A DNA stretch of 64,000 nucleotides, taken from contig NC_087080.1 of NCBI RefSeq assembly GCF_026151205.1, positions 12,757,837 to 12,821,836 of the forward strand, given 5' to 3'. Position numbers and translations under genes: made by a program. The notes beneath the pieces are model-generated. The model was not told where the DNA came from. It ran no database searches and was given only the letters and a program-made list of their open reading frames with translations. Positions 11,832-22,445 of the stretch are shown here, piece after piece. Origin of the DNA: Bolinopsis microptera. Its lineage: Eukaryota; Ctenophora; Tentaculata; Lobata; Bolinopsidae. Numbering within the stretch: the first letter of the stretch is position 1; every line of letters begins with the position of its first letter.

Positions 11832-12650
11832 CACGTACTCAAATTCGACACGCACTCTAGTTCGACACGTACTGTAGTTCGACAAACCCTAAGGTTCGAC
11901 TCTGTCGAACCAAAGCGCGCTACATGGACTCAAGTTCGACACGTACTAAAGTTCGACAAGAGAACTTCGACTGTCGAACTAGAGTTTTGAAATCTCCGGT
12001 CTCAAGCAACGATCCTTTACGATCGCTTGTAATCTATTCGTTTGCTTTCCACTTGTCTCATGCTGTTCAATTATGTGTGAATGTAATCTCTATAATGCAT
12101 ATTCCATATCTATGAACATTTAATTGTCCTCTACTCATAAGTTAATTGTTAGTTAGCAGAATTGTAGACTTAGCGGAGAGATAAAAGACTAACGTAGTTA
12201 CTCGTACTCCGTTTTATAGATCTTGATTGTAGAGTGCGCTATATAAATATCAACCACGTACCATACTTTTTATTATCACAAACGACTAGTAACCGAGTAC
12301 CGGTCTAGAGATTTGGCTGCTGAATCGAAAATAGTCGGATATCAATATATTTTCCTGTTAGCTAGACCAGAACTGAGTGGCAAACAGGAGAATTAAAACT
12401 ATACTGAAAGGTTCTGGAATTTCTAACCGCTCATGGTTGCTAGATGTCAGAAAATTTGTTTATCTGCCATTGAACCCTGTGATCCTATTATGAGGACCCG
12501 GCAATAGCCATTGGATCACAAGCAGAAACTATTTGTAGAACTAGAGTACGCTACCTGGACTCTAGTTCGACAAGTACCGAAGTACGACAGGGGCGATATC
12601 TGGCGAATTTAATTTGTCGAACTATAGTGCGTGTCGAATTAGAGTACGTG
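11832..12650. mobile_element. Non-autonomous DNA element with 35-bp terminal inverted repeats
   Basis: The left end (cacgtactcaaattcgacac onward to 11866) and right end (12616-12650) are inverted copies with about two mismatches in 35 bp. Internal copies of gttcgacacgtact and its complement occur near 11868, 11935 and 12565. The roughly 820 bp interior has no transposase ORF. Flanking DNA carries repeated agtgaacgt motifs on both sides (11590-11680 and 12690-12750), possibly an older host repeat split by the insertion. No clear target-site duplication. It could be a MITE. Confidence 0.7.
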
Positions 12651-15600
12651 AATCCTACTGAACACCACTAGTAATTTATCCATAACGTTCAGAACGTGCG
12701 ATGAGTTTTAGTGAACGTATGTACAGAATATTTTTAGTGAACGTTCCGTACGTGCATTACAACTAATTACATTGTAACTGCTAACGTCGCTGTTAAGTGT
12801 TAAACAGGTGCCACTGATTTACACGTTTAAATAGTTACAATAAATAGCTACAATAGTTATAAAGACTGCAGCTGTAGCTAATAAAGATCCATTAAATAGG
12901 TATCTAGGGGGTCGAGAACTCAGAACACACCTCATTATTTTATTTTTTTCGTATTTCCCGAACTCGTGAGAGCCAATCAAATATCTGAAGACTTCCTAAA
13001 AGTTAAAGGCAAGCGAGAGGATTGGGTTGGGCTGGGCCTGGCCTGACACACCCTCCTGGACATGGTTGAGCAAACTTGCTGCCTAGATCCGGGACTGCCA
13101 GACGTATATGCTACTCCGCACAGCTACTGCCCTCATACCAGAGTACCAAGATAAATAACCCAAAAAGCTACCTAAAAACTCTAGGAGGTACAACAAACGA
13201 GAGTGATTTAATGATTAAAAGTCTTTGTTAAAGTTGAAGTGAAACTATAAGATGATTTAAGATAACTAGATACGCTAACAACTGTACCAGCACAACAAAG
13301 GAATGTAATGATCACGTGACAGGATCAGTTTTACAACAGCAGGTGGGTCGAATAGCTAAGTGTTCAGTTACACATGGGGCTTCTAGATCCCTGGATATCG
13401 TGCCAGATGTTTAACCAGATCAATTTCACAGCAATTGCGCAATTAATTCTTTCCTGAAAATTATAATTGGACTTGAATGATCGTCGCCACGAGCTGTAAA
13501 GCATCATGGAAATAATACGTAGTCGTGCAAATGGCTGCTATGTTGTACGGTTCAGATCTATACAGTGACAGTAAATACAGAGTAACTGATCAGAGTCATG
13601 ACCGTTCTACTTACACTATTACTAAGAGGTTGACATTGCGTAACCTATAGGTCAGTGAACACGCAGAACGTAACAACACACCTTCGAAGCAGGAGAGTGT
13701 CATGTCCTGGAACTTAGAGATCTTCAAAGCACCTCAATTTTTATGAGATACCATAATCACAGTTTTCTGTAGCCAGATTGAGTCCCAGAATGTGTTATTA
13801 TGCCTTATATGTGTTCCAAACGGAATCTGTACTGTTGTCCAGGTTCACGTTGTCATTTTGTCAGGAAGCGAACTAATTTCTACAGTATCTATTGGACACG
13901 CCTTTAACCTGCTTTGCTATTAACACGGCTATATGACTCAAGTAGTACGTGGGGGATAACGGATATCTAACTCAAAGTTTCAACAATCTCGTCAGGAAGA
14001 AGAGAAAGGAATCAATCAAAGAGACCTTTACATTTATGGGTGTTTACATCTTGGTTATAAAAATGTTACCGAGTATTGGTGAAAACTAATAACTATAACA
14101 GAATTATGTTACAATTTGAGAAAAACTTTATGTGGGCTTTTGTACAGAAACTGTGGCTGAAAACTGAGAGTATGAATGACAACTTTTAGCAAACTTAACT
14201 TAAATTACCTTTTTGACAAGCGACCGTACATTCCTCTCCAAATGAATAGTGTCATAGCAACCAGCAAAATTTCGCAGATTTGTTGGCAACAAAAGTAATG
14301 CTGAGTGCCGTCTAGACGTCCTATCATGGCTTTTAAGTGTCCGTGACCAGCCTCAAGCAATTGTGATGGCAAAACAAAAGCACCCGAGCATGCTATAAAC
14401 TACAATTTTAATATTACTCGCAACTGAAAAGATGAAATTTACAATCTAAGGAGATATCAGAACAAAGGTTATCGGCTTCTCAGTGCAGTCTCGATCAAAT
14501 CAGCGGATATCTCAAAACAAATAAAACAAATAAAACAAATACCATTACTAGAACAAAACAGCTGATAAAACCGTAATTGGAACACAATAACCACAGATTA
14601 TGTACCAGAATACAGCACTGAGTACATTAGTATTATATACATTTGGGAGGTGGTGGCCCCTGCAATGTGTTGTCTATCACACTGAACAAAACACATTAAA
14701 CCACATTAAACCACTGAAAGTCTGCACTGTAAACAAGATGAAATATGTCTAAGGTTATGTCATTGTGTATAAACAACCTGTACTAGGGTGTGTGGACTGC
14801 TGAAACAGAGAGTTCGCTCTTTAAATTTAGCTCTTATTGTTCTTGAGAGTTACTTTTGTTGTGGAGCTTGGTATAAACAGATCGTTTGTGTGCAAACCTG
14901 TGAATTAGCACATGGAGAGCTGGACACAGGCTCACAGGCTGGGTGAGAGTGGAAAGTGTGTGCACGTTTTGCAACACAGCTCATGAGTGCTCAATCTCAA
15001 ACAATACCACCCACTGGATCTACTCGGTTTATCCACCCTAACTGTATCCACCGGAATGTAGAGGCGAAAATCAAAAGTAGAAATTGAGTGTGATAATTGG
15101 TTTGCATTTAAAGAATATTAGGAAAAGAAAGAAATAAGCAGGTAACGGAATTAGGCAGAACATTATCAGTTTCCAACAATTTCACTAACCCCACCAGAAC
15201 AATACCAGGACCCAGGTGAGTGTAGAATGTAGTTAAATAGCTCCCACGTCTCCTAATCTGCTCTCATGAGGGGGTTACATGGGGTTCTGGGTTCACATTC
15301 TAAAGCAGCTTTTGTGTCCACTTGACTTCACACTTCACATCACCCACATACAGTATACACTGTGTCTGTAAGTACCATGTTCTATCAACTTAACATGTAC
15401 TCAACACTCAAGTCTCTATGATGGAAAATGATAAAATAGACAAGACCATAGCTTATGATTACCAAAACTTGCTAGTTTCACTCTAAGATCACCTGATGAG
15501 TGGACACTGAAAGTGATATTGGACTCGGTCCAACGCCTTACATCCGCTCTAAGGAATTCTGTCAAGAGCTCAGAGCTGGATAAGCTCGCTGCTGCTCTGA

Positions 15601-16127
15601 ACATATTTTGACGCTCATTTAGAGCGTTATTTACCTCTTACTGAGCCATTAGAAACGTTAGGATCGTAGTAAACTCCAACATGGCACAATAATCACGAGG
15701 ACTCTGACAAACCCAAGCCTGACAGCATATCATGTAATCACAAAACAATTCCTCTTGGAATTTTGAGAAAGACACGGCACTATTACGATTATAGGAGACA
15801 GTTAACTAGTAAAGCATTAGTAACTATAGTAACGCATTACTCATGACAAAGTGTTTGTAGGCATGCTCCACCTGATGGAGACAGAAAACTTTGATTAACT
15901 GGAGAGCTGTTTTATATAGTTTGGAAAGGGGTCATTACTCGATACTTGCCAGTGCAGCAGACGATAATGAGTATTATAGACCGCTGATAACAGCTGGATC
16001 TAAAAGTAATATTTTAATGCAGCAGAATGTGACAACGACCACCATCATTTTAATTAATATAAAACATAATTTAATCAAGTATAATAAACCCATATACAGT
16101 CTTTAAAGTTAAAGCTTTAACTTCACA
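12651..16127. other. Long intergenic stretch, no gene seen
   Basis: Between the divergent gene pairs A/B and C/D. No ORF with splice logic or compositional bias was found; the frame at 15416-15604 (-) is open but isolated. Possible regulatory sequence for the A-D cluster. Confidence 0.45.
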
Positions 16128-16182
16128 TGAAAACGTCATCACAATGAAAAACGTCATCACAATGAAAAACGTCATCACAATG
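16128..16182. promoter_or_regulatory. Three tandem CRE-like half-site units
   Basis: Three near-perfect 18-bp units (aaaaacgtcatcacaatg) run head to tail, and a fourth half-unit (cgtcat) follows. Each unit contains TGACG (as CGTCA), the core of ATF/CREB half-sites. It lies about 4 kb upstream of gene C. A regulatory role is inferred; it may be only a short minisatellite. Confidence 0.4.
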
Positions 16183-16540
16183 CGTCATAAAACAGATAAA
16201 CCTAATTCACTGAGCTCTTTATTCAAACAAATTAGCTCATCACGCTACATCATCAGACCAGTATAATAAAGTAACAAAGTAATAAAGTGATACTAATAAC
16301 ACCACAGCTCTTTACCCTACAGCCACGAAACACCATACCTTACCAGAAACAACAGTAAGAGAGGTGACGAGCAGGCTCCTCGAAATGTGAACTGGGAAAT
16401 TGGGGGACAGAGCGAGCTACTTTAGCTGGGAGAGGAGCAGGTGCACAAACCCCACTGGAGGAGCAGATTATATGCACAGTGCACAGTGCACAAAGTCCGC
16501 TCTTTTCTCTGATCCAGGTCACGATCTCAGGGCTCATTGT

Positions 16541-16630
16541 CCCACAACACTCTCTAGTCTCTCTAGTCTCTCTAGTCTCTCCCTCATGTGCTGGTGTGTG
16601 TGTGTGTGTGTACGTTCGTGTGTGTGTGAT
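16541..16630. repeat. Microsatellite patch (TCTCTAG and TG)n
   Basis: A run of ctctctagt units is followed by (gt)n broken by acgttc. The open frames crossing it in both directions are composition artefacts. Confidence 0.85.
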
Positions 16631-18112
16631 CATGATCTGATGTTAACATGTGTTCACGAAAATAAATTAGTCATGATATTAATTCGTGGTGTCAGGTCTC
16701 TTACATTTATACGGCTCATAATAACAATTACATTTAGAGTCTTTAATAAGGTGTATATTAATGTTTAAAAGTGTCCTAAGTGATTAAGTTTAACTTTGAG
16801 GACTCTGGAATGTGTGATAACAAAGGGAACAGCTGCAAACAAAACTAGGAGGAGTTAACATCGAGTACCGACTGAAAGAACTCAACACTGAACGAAACCA
16901 AGATAGACTTGAAGCAACAGAAAAAAACTCAAGCTCCGTAACCAAAATTCCTTAGAAAACTAAAAACCTTAAAAAACTAAAAACCGTCCTTGGGACTTAA
17001 ATAAAGTAAATGTATCAAGCAACAACATCTTGCTAACGATCAGCTGAGGCCGAACATACCAGAAAAAATACGGCCCTGTTGACGTGTCAGATTTGACGGA
17101 GCAGCACCAACGAGTTAGTGTGGACTTTGTCGACATATGCTAAAATATTCGGGCTGCATTTGTTGAGTTGCTACACTAGTTTACTACATATTTGGGATAT
17201 TTAATGTAGCACATGACTTGTATTTTATCACTTACTGGTTGGTACATTAACTTTAATTTGGTACTGATATATCTTAGATAAAACTCTGTCAACATCTTTA
17301 AATCAGAAATCGTGACTTTTAAGAGATTAAGGATCCGATATTATAGGATACAGTATCAAGGATGAAAAGCGTATTCTGTTTCCCCCCTTTCTCCTATCTC
17401 ACGTCCCATAAAATACAGTCAAATTTGCGAACAGCCAATAGGCTTTGTTCATCTATTATCGTCTGTCAGTTCTTCAGTAACCTTTAATAAGTTATAGTCT
17501 GACAGGTACTCATATTAAATGTTATCAACAACCTTTTATCACCCACAAACTATCCCCTGTTTCAGGTATTTACTTGCGAGACATTGGAATGTGTTGCATG
17601 GGAAACTTCAGCAGTGGGGTAGATATTATACCTTCTGGTTTTTAAAGTCGGTATGCATCAGGAAACAAGTATCAGGGGTCGTTACGGAGGCTCTGAAGTC
17701 TGTTTTTGTGTTTCAATGTCAGTCCCCACCTTCATATCAGATCTAATACAAGGTAACCGAACCTGGACGGTTGTAAAGGACCGCTATTGACGTTTCGGCG
17801 CCCGAATTCTGAAATATTGTGTACATCTGAACTGAAATTAACATGGAACTATTCTCGAAACTAATCAAAAATGGTGCCTTAATTCAGTAAATACACGATG
17901 GAGCTGAAGCTATTGAATAAAGATAACTTCATCATACTCATCTGTATCAATACAGCATTAAATCATGGGAAAATTATATATCATTAAGAATGTATTATGA
18001 ATGGGTTCTAGACCCCATAGAACACAGCTTCGTTATTGTAGAATATTTCTTTCCCACACAATAAACACTGTGTTATAGTCTTTGCTTAAAAGTATGATAA
18101 TTGACATTGCTT
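16631..18112. other. Intergenic upstream of gene C; upper part resembles a gene C/D flank
   Basis: No gene is supported. The stretch from about 17830 to 18110 (caaaaatggtgccttaattc, acacgatgga, then an aataaa-rich segment and ttgctttctttgtat) is a diverged copy of the DNA between genes C and D (about 20890-21045 and 21855-22060). It therefore looks like the 3' flank of a lost or unrecognised extra family copy. Confidence 0.5.
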
Positions 18113-18226
18113 TCTTTGTATGTCTATATATTATGTCTATATATTGAAGTTTCACTCGATTTCAGTCCCTGCCCTTCTTGATTTGCCGGTGTATAAATTA
18201 TTAAACGTTTAGTTGTTCTGATTTAG
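18113..18226 (+). repeat. About 115-bp direct repeat flanking a transposon insertion
   Basis: tctttgtatgtctatatatt continuing to tgttctgatttag is repeated almost exactly at 19946-20061, just upstream of gene C. The two copies bracket the transposons at 18278-19931. It is either an older tandem duplication in the gene C 5' region, split by insertion, or a duplication made with the insertion. Confidence 0.8.
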
Positions 18227-18277
18227 TGAAGATATAACAAATATACATATATATATATATTGCTTTCTTTGTATGTA

Positions 18278-19612
18278 CTCTAGTAGCAGGGAGAGGTTGA
18301 GTGTGCACTTCACTGTACAGAGTTTTTTTGATACTGAATCGGGTTAAATATGTCATTGGTAACTCAAATCACCGAACGGCACATGTTGTGTCGCTAGTTT
18401 CAACCCTGTCTAGGTTGATGGATAGTGCTAGAATTTGCAGGTGCTGGTGATAGCTGAACAGAGTAGGGATAAGTCTGAGGTTGCTGGATAGGGCTAGAAC
18501 TTTCGGGTGCTTATAGTGGTAGCTGAACAACAATTATTGGGTGTTGGTGGAAGCTAGATAAAACAGGAAGTAGCATTCAGAGATTGCTAGAAAGAGCTAG
18601 AATGGAGTAGCAGAATTTAAGGAAACTAGAAGTGGATTCTACTACATGAGGTTGGATTGGAGTTGATTAGCCATAACAGCCAAACAGTGCTGGAGAGAGC
18701 CCAACTTGTGGTAACTGGTAAGACCGGGATCCCGGCTTAACCCCGATCCCTAATCCCGTTCCCGGTATTAATCCCGGTCCCGGCAATTTTTCTCAGTCCC
18801 AACACTTTTTCCCAGTCCCGGCACTTTTTCCCAGTCCTGGCCAAAAAAGCAGTCCCGGTCGAGTCTTGGCTTTAACCGTCTTTAGTCTTTGCCGTGCTGC
18901 AAGTAAAGTATCTGTAAGACTTTTTTAGCCCGGGATACCAAAATTAGGTATAATATGTTTGATGTTAATATTTTAGGATGCACGAAAGTTAAAACAGTTT
19001 TTAATGAATATCTCCAAAACTAAGCACTATAAACCCTATGTTGCTTTATAGCTTGTATATAAATATGACCTTTGCAGTTAGTTTGAGCTAAAATAAAGGC
19101 CCTACAACGTTCAGAAGCCGAGATACACAAGTCATATATTTGCGCCTGAGGATAATTTATAAATTTCCCCCCTAGGGTTGGAACTACTGATAGAAATTGC
19201 GTAACTTATCAATTCTGATCCAGAATGACCTTACAAAGGACCTGGTTTCTAGAAAAGCTGTAGACACCAAACTGCATACTCGATTTCAATTAGCTTCTAG
19301 AGAGTTTTTCTGGATTGTTTCGAAAAGTAAGCATTTTGGGCCTTTATAACCTTTATAGTGCCAAGATAAACATGTGCATTGCAGTCATTTTAAGCCAAAC
19401 TCTGAGTCTCTAAAACCTTCAGAAGCTGAGATACAGATTTCCCATATATGCGCCTAATGTGAAATATGGGTGTGGCCCCCACAGGGTTGGGACTAGCGAC
19501 ACAACATGTGCCGTTCGGTGATTTGAGTTACCAATGACATATTTAACCCGATTCAGTATCACAAAAACTCTGTACAGTGAAGTGCACACTCAACCTCTCC
19601 CTGCTACTAGAG
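18278..19612. mobile_element. DNA transposon, 121-bp terminal inverted repeats, TA target duplication
   Basis: The left terminus 18278-18398 (starting CTCTAGTAGCAGGGAGAGG) and right terminus 19492-19612 are inverted copies of one another. TA precedes the left end (18276-18277) and TA follows the right end once the nested insertion is removed (19941-19942). The interior holds tandem cccggtcccgg-like and cccagtcc motifs around 18725-18860 and degenerate direct repeats (agatac and gcgcct with agggttgg) at 19110-19180 and 19430-19490, but no transposase ORF. TA duplication fits Tc1/mariner-like or related superfamilies; it is non-autonomous. It lies about 0.5 kb upstream of the gene C start. Confidence 0.82.
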
Positions 19613-19931
19613 GGGGGGGCCAACCCCCCAAAAAGCCCCGATTTCTAGATTTTTCGGATTTTCGATATGTGTAGGGCCTTTTGGGGCCCTAGAATTAACT
19701 TCAATTTCATCAAGTTTGATATATGCTAAGTGCTTTAATGATATTATCTGACTACTTGCACAGTACTTTTATGTTTATTTGAGTGTATTTACATGGAAAT
19801 TATGGTCCATAAACACTATCAAATAGTGGTCAGGGTCAAAAGGCCCCAAAAGGCCCCGATTTCTAGGGCCCTTTTCGGATTTTCGATATGTGTGGGCCTT
19901 TTGGGGCGTTGGCCCCCCCCCCCCCCCCCCC
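19613..19931. mobile_element. Small G/C-ended MITE nested in the larger transposon
   Basis: Termini are inverted repeats of about 26 bp (GGGGGGGCCAACSCCCCAAA and onward). They are bracketed by a perfect 9-bp duplication ctactagag (19604-19612 and 19932-19940), which is also the end of the outer element's right repeat. This shows a later insertion into the outer element. Inside, a segment of about 50 bp (CCCCGATTTCTAG with CGGATTTTCGATATGTG) is present twice in direct orientation. A 9-bp duplication suggests Mutator-like elements, but long G and C runs make the exact ends uncertain. Confidence 0.78.
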
Positions 19932-20132
19932 CTACTAGAGTAATGTCTTTGTATGTCTATATATTATGTCTATATATATTGAAGTTTCGCTCGATTTCAG
20001 TCCCTGCCCTTCTCGATTTGCCGGTGTATAAATTATTAAACGTTTAGTTGTTCTGATTTAGATATAAATGATTACTTTTATTCTGTATTCCTGTATAACT
20101 TTACTTGCCGGTCCATTTTCAGAGCCTGGTTC

Positions 20133-20879
20133 ATGGAAAAAGACACTTATGGATTTCTTAATTTTTCACCCTGTAACTGTTATGCGTTTTTCTGCTGTAA
20201 AGAAGTTCAAGAAGTTGAAGAAATTACTGTCAGCATCTCCGAATCCAGCATCTCCGAATCCAGCATAGATGAATCTGTTATATCGTCTGTTTCGAGTATA
20301 GCCGAGATTGAGCCAGAGCCTGTTGAGCCTACTGAAGTGTACACTTTGACGCATGTCTACGCATCTAAAGAACAATTACAAGCGCTGGTTGGGAATACCG
20401 CTTTAGTGGATAGTTGGGATCGTCTAGCCCTCCGAAAGAATCCTTACACAAGAAATGAAGGTACGAGTTCTTCTGATCAAATTTACAGTGGAAGTGCAGT
20501 TGGAAGTTTAACTGATACCACCCTTGATCGATTCAAAAGCCGAGAAGATCCTCATACCAGAAATGAAGTTTCAAGGTCCTCTGATCAAATTTACAGTGGG
20601 ACTGTAGTTGGAAATTTAACTGATACCCCCTATGATCGACGCAAAAGCCAATCCGCCGTGTTTTATGACAATGAGGCCACCATTTTTCAAAATTCAACCA
20701 GTACATTAAGCGTTGATGCCGCAGGACTATCAAAAAAGAAGAAAAAATTTAAATTCCCCAAAACGTTCAAATTTAAGAAGAAGAAGAAGAAGAAGAACTA
20801 TTCGCTGATGCAGCAGGAGCAACAGAGCGACTACATGAGTGTTTCTCAAAATCCCGGTGCAAAACTCACTGATGACTGA
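20133..20879 (+). CDS. Family gene C: MARCKS-like architecture, short member lacking the tail (248 aa)
   Basis: Paralogue of A, B and D. The exon follows an acceptor (ttttcag, ends 20122), with TGGTTCATG as in B and D; start at that ATG. N-terminus MEKDTYGFLNFSPCNCYAFF then CCKEV keeps the Cys cluster. A Ser/Glu-rich region precedes ASKEQLQALVGNTALVDSWD, matching the B/D module. A roughly 36-residue unit (YTRNEGTSSSDQIYSG and HTRNEVSRSSDQIYSG) is duplicated in tandem. Then RRKSQSAVF, SVDAAGLS and the Lys/Phe block KKKKKFKFPKTFKFKKKKKKK. The C-terminus ends NPGAKLTDD, so the LASLDDLSDDxICKD tail of A and B is missing. It may be a diverged functional copy or a decaying one; the long uninterrupted frame argues for constraint. 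Confidence 0.82.
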   Translation: MEKDTYGFLNFSPCNCYAFFCCKEVQEVEEITVSISESSISESSIDESVISSVSSIAEIEPEPVEPTEVYTLTHVYASKEQLQALVGNTALVDSWDRLALRKNPYTRNEGTSSSDQIYSGSAVGSLTDTTLDRFKSREDPHTRNEVSRSSDQIYSGTVVGNLTDTPYDRRKSQSAVFYDNEATIFQNSTSTLSVDAAGLSKKKKKFKFPKTFKFKKKKKKKNYSLMQQEQQSDYMSVSQNPGAKLTDD

Positions 20880-21049
20880 ATCTATTCAGAAATAATCAAA
20901 AATGTTCTTGAAAAAAAACATTGCGTTAAAACCGTGAAATTAAATGAAAATAACTCTTTGGATAAGGCCACCAAATAATTCATCTGATTTAATTTTTCGA
21001 TGTCAAGAAGGGAATGGTGCTTTAATTCATTAACTACACGATGGATCAG

Positions 21050-21775
21050 GGGTGTAGGAATGATTTTCTTCACGAGGGGGCCAAAATGTTAGAGTTTCTA
21101 AAATTTAGCACATGCTTTGCGCCACAGCTTGAATTTCATATCATAGCGACAATTTCATAACAGCTAAACGTTCAGTGTCACCCATGCCTGTAAAAAGTTT
21201 TGAGTTTATGGCAGGATGGCCAAAGCGAAAGCTGCATCTTGTCCTAATTCTTTTGGGCAGGTGGATACTATACTAATACCGAATTTGTATAGTATCCACC
21301 TAACTGGGCAAAAGGCCTAACTGAGCAATTTGGCAATAGAGATCATTTTAAACACAGTTTCAAGAACGATTCAAATAATACAATTACAATAATATTAGGG
21401 CCTGCAAGCAGCTCTTTCGAAATAAGTGTAGCTCGAAAAAGGTATGCATTGTATTCAGAATTGAAATCTAGCAATGTGAAATGATAATTCGAGCAAATCT
21501 TTAAAAATATGCTTACAGTAATTATAGCTCTCACTCTCACAGAGGGTGCAAGGAGGGAGGATATGGAACAAATTTTGGAAAATTTGTTTTAAGGAATGAA
21601 TTCTAGCAATGAGGAATGTAGATTTGTACAAGGGGCGACTATCGTGCATTTAGACTATGCAGCTCAGACATAATAGGCCAAATTAGCCAATTAGGCCAAA
21701 AAAGTTGGCCCCATTTCGCCCCTTGCCCAGATTTTATGGGGGGGGGGGGGAGGTCGCCCCCCTCTTCCTACACCC
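21050..21775. mobile_element. MITE-like element with GGGTGTAGGAA ends
   Basis: GGGTGTAGGAA at about 21050 is mirrored by TTCCTACACCC ending at 21775, next to GGGGCC- and GGCCCC-rich subterminal sequence and a G14 run. The interior (ORFs at 21343-21649) has no recognisable transposase. It splits a stretch between genes C and D whose two sides match 17.83-18.11 kb. No convincing target-site duplication. Confidence 0.6.
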
Positions 21776-22445
21776 ATGCAATGGATTCTGTTTAAAAACT
21801 ACACGTGATATAACCGGTTTTATGTAGCAGTATGTCATATAATAGGGGGTATGAATAATGAATGTGTTTATAATCCCATTGAATGGCTCCTTTTATAAAT
21901 ATTCTTTTGTAGAAAAATTTTTCCTTATTACAATAAAGACAGTCCCACTTCAAGCTGTGTGTAGCTTTCAGCAGGGTGTTTTTATTGTGGTTATTGCTTA
22001 ATAGCATAATATTGTTTACTTTGTATATCGAAACTTCACTTTGTGACGTATTATCAACAGTCTGAAAGCTTATAAACGTAACTCTGTAAAAGAAGAGTCA
22101 ATATAACTCTAAGCTCCGTATCCAGAATTGTTTCGTTTTTACATTTGTTGTAGAGTTTATCAGTATCTTTGTACGTCTAATTCTTATTATATACGCTCGT
22201 AAATTATATTATTACATTTTCTTTATTATATAGCTAGTTTCTATTGTATTAGTATATCCCCGTAATATTGGGTTCACCGCCAGAATTGTGAGGAAACTAT
22301 AATCTAGTGTGGAATAAGAATCTTATAGGGCAGTATTTCGCAGTGTGAGCTGTCACCATAATTCCAGTAAATGAAACTAATTATTCTGTACGTTGTAGAC
22401 TAAGTTGTGAACCTTACCCATCAGTCTATGTTCAGTTCCTGGTTC

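Noticed and set aside
15416-15604. 62-residue minus-strand frame
   Set aside because: Reads somewhat protein-like but has no splice sites, neighbouring exons or recognisable motif.
16340-16768. Overlapping frames on both strands
   Set aside because: They run through the TCTCTAG and GT microsatellites; composition artefact.
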